This document shows positions 53,495 to 62,057 of a stretch of DNA of 64,000 bases, piece by piece. The notes under the pieces were generated by a model, which saw only the letters and a program-made list of their open reading frames with translations, ran no database searches and was not told the DNA's origin. Each line of letters opens with the position of its first letter. Position 1 is the first letter of the stretch. A program made the position numbers and the translations under genes. Location of the stretch: NCBI GenBank assembly GCA_964501535.1, contig CAZCSV010000001.1, positions 248,001 to 312,000 on the forward strand. Direction: 5' to 3'. The stretch is from FEN-1279 sp964501535 (GTDB taxonomy: Bacteria; Bacteroidota; Ignavibacteria; Tepidaquicellales; Tepidaquicellaceae).

Positions 53495-53905
53495 ATGAAT
53501 CTTAAATCTGTTTTTTTCTTGACACTCTTTTCCGCCTTGATTCTTTTTGCCTTGTCCTCTCGGAGCTACTCCAAAGCCGCTTCCTTTACCGCTGTTAGCG
53601 ATTCTGCTCAAAATGAATTGAACGGTCAAATCGAATCCAAAAAAGGTAAATCAATTTATGTTATTATTACCTCGGTGGAAAACCTTCCCGCTCTCGGTAC
53701 GCACGGCATCCTTTCGAAATATTTCGAAGAGGAAATTCTCGGCTTCAGCACCCACGGTTATCTTGATATAGGCGAAGTGGAAGTAAAAGACGTCGAAGAA
53801 GGTGTAATTACTTTTTCCCTTATAAAAGAACTTAGCAATATTAAAATTAACGGGAAAAAGGAAAACCACTTTAAAAAGGGGAATATAATTCGTTTTAGTT
53901 GGTAA
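53495..53905 (+). CDS. Small secreted protein of unknown function
   Basis: A 136-residue protein with a signal peptide (LFSALILFALSSRSYSKA) and a strand-rich mature part: SIYVIITSVENLPALGTHG, ILGFSTHGYLDIGEVEVKDVEEGVITFSL, then a lysine-rich loop and FKKGNIIRFSW. The spaced strands suggest an OB- or barrel-like domain, but I recognise no family. The neighbours are an NTF2-like lipoprotein and an S1/P1-like type IX cargo gene. The function is unknown. Confidence 0.55.
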   Translation: MNLKSVFFLTLFSALILFALSSRSYSKAASFTAVSDSAQNELNGQIESKKGKSIYVIITSVENLPALGTHGILSKYFEEEILGFSTHGYLDIGEVEVKDVEEGVITFSLIKELSNIKINGKKENHFKKGNIIRFSW

Positions 53906-54004
53906 GAATTGCTGTTCTGAATTTGATAACTAAGAATCCTGATATGCATAACAACACTATGATTTTTCATAGTATTTTTGTTGATTTTGAATTATTTTAA
54001 AGTC

Positions 54005-55105
54005 TTGAAAAAAATTTTATATATATCTGTTTTACTCTGTTCCTTGTTGTTCCTCGGCTGGGGAAGCGTGGGGCATAAGCTGATTAATAGAAAAACGATT
54101 CTTTTTTTCCCCTCCGCTATGAATCAGTTCCTCTGGTTCCCGGATTCAATGGCTGTGCATGGCTCTGATGCGGACTATAGAAAAAGTCAGGACCCGACTG
54201 AAGAATTTAGACACTATATCGATATCGAGTATTATCCTGAATTTCTTGCTACCGGAAGAATTCCGCAAAACTGGGATTCGCTGGTGGCTCTTCACGGTAT
54301 CAATTTTGTTATTGAAAACGGATATGTCCCTTTCGCTATTATCGCTTTTACCGATTCGGTGAAAAAATATTTCCAGCTTCGTAACTGGCGGATGGCTATG
54401 CTCAAAGCTTCCGACCTCGGCCATTATGTCGCCGATGCCTATAATCCTCTGCACTGTACTCGGTATTATAACGGCTGGAGCAGCTTTTCGTACGGCATTC
54501 ACTCGCGTTATGAAACTCAGTTGATAAATAGGGATTCTGCTTATATCCAGTTCCCCGGCGGCAGCGTTTCGTATGTAAATGATGTCAATAATTTTGTATT
54601 TGATATTGTCTATTCATCGAATAGTTATGTTGATTCCGTTTATATGGCAGATAGCATTGCTCATACAATTGCAGGGAATACTAATAGCACCCAGTATTAT
54701 CAGGTGTTCTGGAATCTCGCTGGAAATTTTACGATTCAGTTTTTCCGTAATGCTTCGTATAAACTTACTTGCCTGATTTATACTGCGTGGATTAATGCCG
54801 GTAGCCCGATATTCGTTTCGAATGTCAATACTTCTGTGAATGATTATAAATTGTATCAGAACTGTCCGAATCCGTTTAACGGAAAATCGAAAATTAAATA
54901 TCAGCTGCCTGAATCTTCAGACGTGAAAATTGTCTTGTACGATTTAAAAGGCAGTGAAATTTTTTCCCTCGAAAATGGGTTTAAAAAAGCAGGAGTACAT
55001 GAAATATCGGTAGACGGTAGTAATCTGGCAAGCGGAGTTTATTTCTATAAATTATTTCTGGATGGAAAATCCTCTGATACAAAGAAAATGATTTTAACAA
55101 AATAA
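54005..55105 (+). CDS. S1/P1-nuclease-like zinc enzyme with type IX sorting domain
   Basis: Start assigned to the TTG at 54005 (MKKILYISV...), which gives a normal signal peptide and a mature protein beginning W-G-S-V-G-H, with Trp19 and His24 exactly as in the zinc site of S1/P1 nucleases and zinc-dependent phospholipases C. Further ligand-like residues are in DADYRK, EFRHYIDIEYY, DLGHYVADAYNPLH and GIHSRYE. The fold hydrolyses nucleic acids or phospholipids; the exact substrate is unknown. A type IX sorting domain (NDYKLYQNCPNPFNG to the end GVYFYKLFLDGKSSDTKKMILTK) routes it outside the cell. Earlier TTG codons in the frame are possible starts. Confidence 0.75.
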   Translation: MKKILYISVLLCSLLFLGWGSVGHKLINRKTILFFPSAMNQFLWFPDSMAVHGSDADYRKSQDPTEEFRHYIDIEYYPEFLATGRIPQNWDSLVALHGINFVIENGYVPFAIIAFTDSVKKYFQLRNWRMAMLKASDLGHYVADAYNPLHCTRYYNGWSSFSYGIHSRYETQLINRDSAYIQFPGGSVSYVNDVNNFVFDIVYSSNSYVDSVYMADSIAHTIAGNTNSTQYYQVFWNLAGNFTIQFFRNASYKLTCLIYTAWINAGSPIFVSNVNTSVNDYKLYQNCPNPFNGKSKIKYQLPESSDVKIVLYDLKGSEIFSLENGFKKAGVHEISVDGSNLASGVYFYKLFLDGKSSDTKKMILTK

Positions 55106-55119
55106 TTTAAATAAAAATA

Positions 55120-55126
55120 AAGGAAG
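55120..55126 (+). promoter_or_regulatory. Shine-Dalgarno for the ferredoxin gene
   Basis: AAGGAAG spaced 6 nt from the ATG at 55133, one of the few strong sites in this window. Confidence 0.6.
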
Positions 55127-55132
55127 AATATT

Positions 55133-55462
55133 ATGGCAATAATGATAACATCAGAGTGCATTAATTGCGGTGCCTGTGAACCCGAATGTCCTAATACTGC
55201 AATTTATGAAGGCGGTGCTCAATGGTCGCTCGGCGGTAAACAGTTCGGCGAAGGAGATGCCACACAGTCGGGTGCGGTAGGTTTCTTTTCTAATGACTTC
55301 TTCTATATTGTACCCGATAAATGTACCGAATGTGTCGGCTTCCACGATGAACCGCAGTGTGCCGCTGTATGTCCGGTGGATTGCTGTGTCCCTGATGAAA
55401 AACATGTCGAGGATAAAGAAACCTTAATGAAAAAGAAAGAATACTTGGACGGTATCAGATAA
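55133..55462 (+). CDS. 4Fe-4S dicluster ferredoxin
   Basis: A 109-residue electron carrier with two four-cysteine motifs: CINCGACEPECP (residues about 9-20) and, after a 40-residue insert, CTECVGFHDEPQCAAVCP. The second motif has the C-x2-C-x8-C-x3-C spacing of the YfhL/Fdx-type ferredoxins. The first is the usual C-x2-C-x2-C-x3-CP. The long insert between clusters (EGGAQWSLGGKQFGEG) is typical of this subgroup. It is monocistronic, convergent with lspA (18 nt between stops). Its electron partner is unknown; the iron-sulfur activase at 43947 is a speculative candidate. Confidence 0.92.
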   Translation: MAIMITSECINCGACEPECPNTAIYEGGAQWSLGGKQFGEGDATQSGAVGFFSNDFFYIVPDKCTECVGFHDEPQCAAVCPVDCCVPDEKHVEDKETLMKKKEYLDGIR

Positions 55463-55480
55463 CTTTTCCTGCTTTTATCT

Positions 55481-56152
55481 TTAAAGCTTTTCTGTGTACT
55501 CTGTCTGTATTTCCTTTTGCCTGTTGCTGAAATCTGATTCAGCGGAAGAATTCGTTGAAGGGGAATCCGGATTGGTAATTAGTGCGTCTGGATGTGGCTG
55601 TTCTTCTGCTACTTTTTTATTGAAAATCTTATTGTAACCTATCAGAATCATTACAAACCCGACTGTCACGGATAAATCTGCTATGTTGAATATAGGCCAG
55701 GAATAAAAAACCTTTCCGAATATTTTTATATCCGGTATGTTTATCTGGAAAAAATCAACTACGTTGCCTTGAAGTAAACTGCCTGTACCGTAAATCACTC
55801 CGTAAAATATTCTGTCGACTAAATTTCCTAACGCACCGCCTAAAATCATGGCCAGTGCAAAGCGTAAATAAAAAATTTCGTTCCTGTTTTTGTATATAAA
55901 ATATATTATTAAAAGACTCGCAAATATGGTGAATATTGCTCTTATTGTCTTGCTTCCTATTTCTAGACCGAAAGCCATTCCGGGATTTTCTATGAATGTA
56001 AAACGGAAAAAATTATCGATAATGCTGACACTGGAGCCGGGTCGCATTCCCTGTAAGGATATCCCCAGAAAAGGTAAATTTATTCCCTTGACCAGAAACT
56101 TGCTTATCTGGTCGATTATTACTACAAAAAAAGAAAAATATAAAACTCTCAA
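55481..56152 (-). CDS. lspA: Lipoprotein signal peptidase (signal peptidase II)
   Basis: Aspartic protease that cleaves the signal peptide of lipidated prolipoproteins. Four membrane helices are present, with ENPGMAFG (about 55-62) and the catalytic Asp133 (QGNVVDFFQ) and Asp159 (FNIADLSVT). LGGALGNLVDRI (about 104-115) is also conserved. The protein is 223 residues, longer than the usual 160-170 because of a polar C-terminal tail (about 45 residues, ending KEIQTEYTEKL). It follows the TraR/DksA-like gene by 6 nt in the ileS-traR-lspA order found in Bacteroidota. Many lipoproteins in this window are its likely substrates. Confidence 0.93.
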   Translation of the reverse strand: MRVLYFSFFVVIIDQISKFLVKGINLPFLGISLQGMRPGSSVSIIDNFFRFTFIENPGMAFGLEIGSKTIRAIFTIFASLLIIYFIYKNRNEIFYLRFALAMILGGALGNLVDRIFYGVIYGTGSLLQGNVVDFFQINIPDIKIFGKVFYSWPIFNIADLSVTVGFVMILIGYNKIFNKKVAEEQPHPDALITNPDSPSTNSSAESDFSNRQKEIQTEYTEKL

Positions 56153-56158
56153 AATAGA

Positions 56159-56845
56159 TTATCCTCTTAGATTTTTGCATTCGATACAGTGTTGCGTAAT
56201 CGGAACTAATTCCAGTCTTTCTTTTGGAATTAATGGACATGTTTCACATAAGTACTTTGGGTCTTCAATACAGTCTATGCAAAGTCCGTATGTCCCTTGG
56301 TCAATCCTTGTCAATGCCTCCTGAATATATCCGAGGTATTTCTCGTCTCTTTGTACAAACATGTAATTTTTTTCTCTTTCCATTTCGTCTGTACCTTGTT
56401 CTGCCATATGTGTAGAGTATGTTAGATTTTCACCCACATAATCTCCAGATTCATCATCTACTAGGGATTTCATGTTGGCTTTGGCACTTTCAAGAATTGC
56501 TCTTCTTTCATTCGTAAGTATATCTTTAAAATGCTGCAGTTCAGCCGGTGTGTATCTGGTCTTTTTACTTTTCTTAAATCGCCTTTTCTTTACTGCTATT
56601 ACCTTCTTTTCCGGCTTTCTCGTCTTTACTTTCTTAATCTTTAACACCTTCTTAGGCTTTGAGGATTTTGTCTTTGCACTTTTTTGCTTTAAAGATTTTG
56701 ACTTCGTTGTTTTTGCTTTTACTTGTTTTACTTTTTTGCCTTTTGGTTTTATCGCTTTGTGTTTTACCTTTTGGGCATTCTTTCTCTTGGGCTTTAAAAC
56801 AGCTTTCTTTAAAGCCCTTTTCTTTTTTTGTACTTTCTTTTTCAT
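56159..56845 (-). CDS. TraR/DksA-type zinc-finger protein with lysine-rich N-terminus
   Basis: A 228-residue protein in two parts. Residues 1 to about 100 are low-complexity, Lys/Ser/Thr/Pro-rich (KPKRKNAQKVKHKA, KSKSLKQKSAKTKS), like histone H1/AlgP-type tails. The C-terminal part has a coiled-coil segment ERRAILESAKANMKSLVDD, an acidic stretch and a DksA-like zinc finger (CIDC, CETC, HCIEC). DksA-type proteins bind RNA polymerase in its secondary channel; the lysine-rich part would bind DNA or RNA (inference). It sits between ileS and lspA, and has a strong Shine-Dalgarno (AAGGAG) 6 nt before the ATG. Confidence 0.85.
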   Translation of the reverse strand: MKKKVQKKKRALKKAVLKPKRKNAQKVKHKAIKPKGKKVKQVKAKTTKSKSLKQKSAKTKSSKPKKVLKIKKVKTRKPEKKVIAVKKRRFKKSKKTRYTPAELQHFKDILTNERRAILESAKANMKSLVDDESGDYVGENLTYSTHMAEQGTDEMEREKNYMFVQRDEKYLGYIQEALTRIDQGTYGLCIDCIEDPKYLCETCPLIPKERLELVPITQHCIECKNLRG

Positions 56846-56851
56846 AAATTG

Positions 56852-56857
56852 CTCCTT
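56852..56857 (-). promoter_or_regulatory. Shine-Dalgarno for the TraR/DksA-like gene
   Basis: AAGGAG (complement) spaced 6 nt from the ATG at 56845, between ileS and the TraR/DksA-like gene. Confidence 0.6.
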
Positions 56858-56867
56858 GATTATACTT

Positions 56868-59800
56868 TTATGAAATTTTTTCTATGTAAAATTTGCACGG
56901 TATTTCGTTAATCTCTGTTTCGTAAAACTTTATACCGTTTTCTTTTGATTCTATCAGTTTATTGCAATTGATTTCATTTTTAATGTTACTGAAATTTTTG
57001 TTAATTGCATTTAATATGTTAGAATCTGCCTTTATAAAAACATTTATTTTGTCATTAACGTTGTAATTGTTCGTTTTTCTGTAATTCTGTATCCTGTTTA
57101 TAAATTCACGCGAAATCCCTTCTTCTATCAACGCACTGTCGAGTTTAGTGTCGAGCGCTATCGTAAAATTATTGTCTGTTTCTACTATCCAACCTTCGAT
57201 GTTTTCTGTGAATATTTCTACATCGTCTTTTGTAATCTTAAACGTATCCTTTTCTAATTCATTGTTTGCTTCCAGTTCTGCAATTTCGTGATGCGTCAGG
57301 TTGTTGATTATTTGCTGGACTTTTTTTACGTCTTTCCCGTATTTCGGTCCTATCGATTTGAAATTCGGTTTCGTCTTCTTTCTGATAATTTCTGAATCGC
57401 CCTCGATTATTAATAATTTCTTTACGTTTATCTCCTCAAGAATTATGTTTTCTACCTTTTTTAAATTATTTTTCTCTTTGTCGTTTAAAACTGGAATTAA
57501 TAACTGCTTTAATGGTTGCCTTACTTTTAGATTATTCTTTACTCTTACCGCCCTGACTAAATTTACTGCTCGTTGCGCTAAATCCATTTGCTCTTCGAGT
57601 GTTGAATCGATGGATTTCCCGTCGTAATCTGTAAACTCGGATAAATGTATCGATTCTTCTTTTTTGCTTAAATCAAGATAGAGCTTGTCGGCTAAAAACG
57701 GAGATACTGGCGAAAGCATCATTAATATTTCATGCATACATTCGTATAATGTCTGGAATGCCGCTGTGCTATCGCTTGAATTCTCCGGACTTCTGAATCT
57801 CTTTCTGTTTCTTCTTACATACCAGTTCGAGAGCTCGTCTATCGTGAAATCCGATAATAATCTGCAGGCTTTCGTTATTTCGTAACTGTTCATTAATTCG
57901 AAGAATTCTTTTTTTAATGAATTTAACTTCGAAATAATCCATCTGTCAATTTCTGCCCTCTTGCCTGTGGGTATTAATTCTGCTTTTGTGTAATCGAATC
58001 CGTTGACATTTGCATACATTACAAAAAATTTGTATGTATTTATCAGTGTATCGAAAAACTTGTTCTTTATTTCTATTAAATCTTCTTCATTGAATAATTT
58101 CGATTTCCATATGGGAGAACCCGCTACAAGATACCATCTTAATATGTCTGCACCGTATTTATCAAAAATATCGAAAGGATTTACCGCGTTGCCAAGCGAT
58201 TTGCTCATCTTCTTCCCGAATTTATCCAGTACGTGTCCGTTTACTACCAGATTCCTGTATGCCGGCTTGTCGAATAAAAATGAACCGATGGCATGTAGTG
58301 AATAAAACCAGCCCCTTGTCTGGTCAACTCCTTCGGCAATAAAATCTGCCGGGTAATTTTCCTCGAAATATTCTTGATTCTCGAAAGGATAATGAAACTG
58401 CGCAAATGGCATCGAACCGCTGTCGAACCAGCAGTCTATCACCTCTGGTATCCTCTGCATTTCAAATCCGTCTTCAGACTTTAATTCTATCCTGTCTATG
58501 TATGGTTTGTGTAAATCGAGAAAATCGTCTTTGTATATATCTTCTAAGTTTGTCGCTTTTCTTCTCAGTTCCTCTATGCTTCCTATGCACTCATAATGTT
58601 CTTTACCGTCTTTATCCTTGTAAAACCATATCGGTAAAGGCGTTCCCCAAAACCTGTTCCTTGATATTGCCCAGTCCTTGTTTTCTTCAAGCCAGTTGCC
58701 GAATCTTCCTGTCCCGAACTCTTCTGGATTCCAGTTAATCTCTTTGTTCAATGCAATCATCCTGTTCTTGAACGCTGTGGTTTTTATGAACCAGGAATCG
58801 GTTGCGTAATACATCAACGGAACCTTGTGCCTCCAGCAATGTGGATATGAATGCGTGAACATTTCCTTTTTGTAAAGTTTGCCTGATTCTCTAAGATTAT
58901 CTATGATTTTCGGGTCTGCTTCCTTGAAGTTTGTATCTGCAATGAAACCTGCTTCGTGCTTGAAAAGGCCGCTCCTTTTTACTGCCTGCAGCAATGGTAA
59001 GTCGTATTTTAAACCGATGTTGTAATCATCTTCACCAAATGCAGGTGCTATGTGCACTATTCCTGTCCCGTCTTCCATTGTGACGAAATCACCTGCAGTT
59101 ATATAATATGCTTTCTTATCGAGTTCAAAGAAATTAAATAATGGCTCATATTCGATATTTTCAAGTTCAAGACCCGTGAATGTTTCAATGATTTTGTAAG
59201 GCACGCCTTCCTTCGAAGGGAATAACTTTGGAGTACAGAGTTTCTTTGCTAAAATTAATTTTTCATTCTTGCTCGTTTCGATTAATACATATTCTTCTCT
59301 TGGATTAACACAGAGGGCTACATTCGATGGTAATGTCCATGGAGTTGTTGTCCATACTAAAAAATCCGCATTTTTAAATCTGTCTGATTTAACCCTGAAT
59401 TTTATATATATGGAAGGCTCTTTTAGCTCCATGTATCCCTGTGCTACCTCGTGTGATGATAACGGAGATTCGCATACAGGACAAAAAGGCTGAATCTTGA
59501 ATCCTTTGTAAATCAATCCTGCATCGAAAAATTTCTTTAATGCCCACCATACTGATTCTATATATTCATTGTGAAATGTTACATACGCATCGTTTAAATT
59601 TATCCAGTATCCCATCCTGCGGGTGAGCTCTTCCCATTGCTCTAAATATGTGAATATGGATTCCTTGCAGGCATTGTTGAATTCTACAGGTCCAAACTTG
59701 TAGATTTCGTCTTTTGATTTTAATCCAAGCTTTTTTTCGACTTCTACTTCTACCGGTAAACCGTGCGTGTCCCAACCTGCTTTCCTGTGAACCTGGTACC

Positions 59801-60026
59801 CTTGCATGGTTTTATATCGGCAAATAATGTCTTTAACTGTCCGCGATATCACATGGTGAATTCCGGGTAAACCGTTTGCTGTCGGAGGTCCTTCATAAAA
59901 AGTATAGTACTTGCTGTTGCTTTTTGAGGTAACGCTTTTTTCGAATACATTGTTGTTTTCCCAAAAAGTTAATATCTCTTTCTCTAAGTCCGGTAAACTA
60001 ATATTTTCTCTGAAACTTTTATACAT
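56868..60026 (-). CDS. ileS: Isoleucyl-tRNA synthetase
   Basis: Class Ia synthetase of 1,052 residues that charges tRNA-Ile. The HIGH-type motif is PPTANGLPGIHHV (about 46-58), the KMSKSLGN motif is near residue 609, and the editing domain (CP1) with TWTT-like segments (FLVWTTTPWTLPSNVALCVNP) is intact. The C-terminal part lacks the zinc finger of the E. coli form, so it looks like the eukaryote-type (IleS2) form typical of Bacteroidota and known for mupirocin insensitivity. It leads the ileS-traR-lspA operon. Confidence 0.95.
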   Translation of the reverse strand: MYKSFRENISLPDLEKEILTFWENNNVFEKSVTSKSNSKYYTFYEGPPTANGLPGIHHVISRTVKDIICRYKTMQGYQVHRKAGWDTHGLPVEVEVEKKLGLKSKDEIYKFGPVEFNNACKESIFTYLEQWEELTRRMGYWINLNDAYVTFHNEYIESVWWALKKFFDAGLIYKGFKIQPFCPVCESPLSSHEVAQGYMELKEPSIYIKFRVKSDRFKNADFLVWTTTPWTLPSNVALCVNPREEYVLIETSKNEKLILAKKLCTPKLFPSKEGVPYKIIETFTGLELENIEYEPLFNFFELDKKAYYITAGDFVTMEDGTGIVHIAPAFGEDDYNIGLKYDLPLLQAVKRSGLFKHEAGFIADTNFKEADPKIIDNLRESGKLYKKEMFTHSYPHCWRHKVPLMYYATDSWFIKTTAFKNRMIALNKEINWNPEEFGTGRFGNWLEENKDWAISRNRFWGTPLPIWFYKDKDGKEHYECIGSIEELRRKATNLEDIYKDDFLDLHKPYIDRIELKSEDGFEMQRIPEVIDCWFDSGSMPFAQFHYPFENQEYFEENYPADFIAEGVDQTRGWFYSLHAIGSFLFDKPAYRNLVVNGHVLDKFGKKMSKSLGNAVNPFDIFDKYGADILRWYLVAGSPIWKSKLFNEEDLIEIKNKFFDTLINTYKFFVMYANVNGFDYTKAELIPTGKRAEIDRWIISKLNSLKKEFFELMNSYEITKACRLLSDFTIDELSNWYVRRNRKRFRSPENSSDSTAAFQTLYECMHEILMMLSPVSPFLADKLYLDLSKKEESIHLSEFTDYDGKSIDSTLEEQMDLAQRAVNLVRAVRVKNNLKVRQPLKQLLIPVLNDKEKNNLKKVENIILEEINVKKLLIIEGDSEIIRKKTKPNFKSIGPKYGKDVKKVQQIINNLTHHEIAELEANNELEKDTFKITKDDVEIFTENIEGWIVETDNNFTIALDTKLDSALIEEGISREFINRIQNYRKTNNYNVNDKINVFIKADSNILNAINKNFSNIKNEINCNKLIESKENGIKFYETEINEIPCKFYIEKIS

Positions 60027-60174
60027 TTATGCAAGTGCAAATATTACTGAAATAAACACCAAAAGTATGAAAATATTAGAATAATATCAATGTAAATAAC
60101 TTAAAAATGTGTGTAAATTACGAATAAATAAAGATTTTTATTTATTGCAGAGGAAAAAAATCTTAACTAAATGC

Positions 60175-60615
60175 TCATTTATTTTTCCCTCTTTCCCGAT
60201 TTAATAGCTTTCTTAAATTGTTCTGAAAACTTATTGCCTGAGCTATTTGCTTTGGGGTGAGAAATTTCTGTAGTTCATTAATGAAATTTTTATTCGATTT
60301 GTTGATTTTATCGTCAATTTCCACTAAATCATTGATTTTTTGCATAACATCGCTCGCATCTGGATTTTCTTCAATGGATTTCATTAGCTCCTTTTTATTC
60401 CGGCTGTATGTCTTTAGTAATTTTTTCTGCTCGTTAAAGAGTTCCCATAATTTATCTGCCTTTGTTTTATCGATATCTAACTTTTGCATTAATTTTTCTC
60501 TCAATGCTTTTTTTAATTTATGCTTTGTCTCTGTACCGGTTGTGTCATCTTGTGCTTGTAATGAAAAATTGACACCAATAATGAAAATTAATATTATAAT
60601 TATTTTTTTAAGCAT
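60175..60615 (-). CDS. Spy/CpxP-like periplasmic protein
   Basis: A 146-residue protein with a signal peptide (cleavage near LQAQ) and an all-helical, Lys-rich body: KKALREKLMQKLDIDKTKADKLWELFNEQKK, then an LTxxQ-type stretch FLTPKQIAQAISFQNN near the C-terminus. This resembles the Spy/CpxP/CnrX family of periplasmic helical proteins that sense envelope stress. It is the third gene of sigma factor, anti-sigma factor and Spy-like protein, and its start is 11 nt after the anti-sigma gene. A role in feedback on the sigma factor is inferred from this context only. Confidence 0.75.
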   Translation of the reverse strand: MLKKIIIILIFIIGVNFSLQAQDDTTGTETKHKLKKALREKLMQKLDIDKTKADKLWELFNEQKKLLKTYSRNKKELMKSIEENPDASDVMQKINDLVEIDDKINKSNKNFINELQKFLTPKQIAQAISFQNNLRKLLNRERGKNK

Positions 60616-60626
60616 TTTATTTATTT

Positions 60627-61346
60627 TTATAGATTACTGTTTTTAATTTTTAAAATTATTTCGTTCTGCTCTTCTTTACTCAGTTTTTCGAATTCCTGTT
60701 CGTAATTTATGTCGTCCTCGGAAAAGAAAATTTCTTCATTTTCTAATTCGGAAAAATCTAAATATTCCAATGCATTATCCTCTGTGTTTGATGTATTATG
60801 CCTTACCGGTTCGTATTTCTTTTTTATATCAGGTTTTATTTTATCGCTTGATGTTTCTTTTTTATCGTCTGTATAAATTGATTTCTCTGTTATAAAATTT
60901 TCGTCCGTATTTTCTGATGTATCGGCTTTTTTATCACTGTGGTTCAATTCCTTAAATACAACATGCGTATCTTTGTTTAATTGGTCGATATAATCGCTGT
61001 TTTTAAAAATTGTTTTGTATCCTATAAAAAATAATATTATTGCCGCAATTGGTACTGCATATTTCCAGAGATTTGACAGATTTCTGATGAAATTATACTT
61101 GTCGTCTCTTTTTGTGATTCTGCCGTTAATCCTGGGAAGCAGAGTGTTAAAATAATTTTCCGGAGGTTCCGAAAATTCAATAACGTTAATATTGCTGAAT
61201 ACAGAAAAAATTGAATCGTATTCTTTCTTGAAATCCTTATTATTTGAGATTTCATACCTGATTGCTTCGATAAGTTCGGTGTCCTCGATCTTGTTATTGA
61301 TATAATCTGGTAAATTTTCTCTTAATTCTTCTTTCGTGTATCCCAT
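60627..61346 (-). CDS. Probable anti-sigma factor (single-span membrane protein)
   Basis: A 239-residue protein with an N-terminal cytoplasmic part (KEELRENLPDYINNKIEDTELIEAI), one membrane helix around WKYAVPIAAIILFFIG (about residues 93-112) and an acidic C-terminal domain rich in Asp/Glu/Lys. It lies 7 nt after the ECF sigma-factor gene and 11 nt before the Spy-like gene, the order expected of sigma/anti-sigma pairs. No zinc-binding His-x3-Cys-x2-Cys motif is seen, so it is not a canonical ZAS protein; the assignment rests on position and topology. Confidence 0.65.
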   Translation of the reverse strand: MGYTKEELRENLPDYINNKIEDTELIEAIRYEISNNKDFKKEYDSIFSVFSNINVIEFSEPPENYFNTLLPRINGRITKRDDKYNFIRNLSNLWKYAVPIAAIILFFIGYKTIFKNSDYIDQLNKDTHVVFKELNHSDKKADTSENTDENFITEKSIYTDDKKETSSDKIKPDIKKKYEPVRHNTSNTEDNALEYLDFSELENEEIFFSEDDINYEQEFEKLSKEEQNEIILKIKNSNL

Positions 61347-61353
61347 ATCCGTT

Positions 61354-61935
61354 TTATACTATTTTGTCTTTCTTCTTGGTTAGGAAAAATTGAATTTTCT
61401 TTAATGCATGAAAATAATTTGCTTTTAATCCTCCTACGGATGTCCCTAATAACGTTGCGATTTCATCGTATGGTAATTCTTCGTAAAACCTTAATGTAAA
61501 TACTGCCCTTTGCTGCTTCGGAAGTGAACTTATAGCTTCCTTAATTAGTCTGGTGTTAATATCTCTGTCCAGTATTTCGTCTGAACCTAAATCTTTTGAC
61601 TTAATCTTGAATACTTCTGAATCGAAATCCTTTTTTATACTGTTTGTGGTTCTATTTTTTTTTAAATAATTTAATGAATAATTTACCGCAATTTTGTATA
61701 TATATGTAAATAATGCCGATTCACCCCTGAAATCATCTAAGGATTTGTACAGTTTTATGAAAACTTCTTGCGTTATATCATCGGCATCATCATGGTCTAA
61801 AACAAATTTACGCACTAACCAGTATATTCTCTTCTGGTATTTTAACACAATTAAATTAAAAGCATCTTTGTTCCCGTCGTTAAAGCTTTCAATAATATCT
61901 TTATCGTCACTCTGTATGTTTATATTATCAGCCAA
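61354..61935 (-). CDS. ECF RNA polymerase sigma factor
   Basis: Extracytoplasmic-function sigma-70 factor of 193 residues. Region 2 is visible in LDHDDADDITQEVFIKLYKSLDDFRGESALFTYIYKIAVN, and region 4 in LPKQQRAVFTLRFYEELPYDEIATLLGTSVGGLKANYFHALKKI with a helix-turn-helix. The start is a TTG. It heads a three-gene run with an anti-sigma-like membrane protein and a Spy-like protein. Its own promoter lies in the 120-bp divergent spacer, where it could be autoregulated, but I cannot identify the site. Confidence 0.93.
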   Translation of the reverse strand: MADNINIQSDDKDIIESFNDGNKDAFNLIVLKYQKRIYWLVRKFVLDHDDADDITQEVFIKLYKSLDDFRGESALFTYIYKIAVNYSLNYLKKNRTTNSIKKDFDSEVFKIKSKDLGSDEILDRDINTRLIKEAISSLPKQQRAVFTLRFYEELPYDEIATLLGTSVGGLKANYFHALKKIQFFLTKKKDKIV

Positions 61936-62057
61936 AATTATTCGTATTTATTAGACACTTTGTTTGATTTTTAGGTTTAATTGAATTTCTTACTTTTATA
62001 CTGAATATTTTGTCTTCTTTGATTAAATTATATTGTTAAAAATAATTAAACTAAATC

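Noticed and set aside
56868..60026. Acquired mupirocin resistance ileS
   Set aside because: The eukaryote-like IleS2 form is the normal housekeeping copy in Bacteroidota, and its operon context (traR-lspA) is the standard one.
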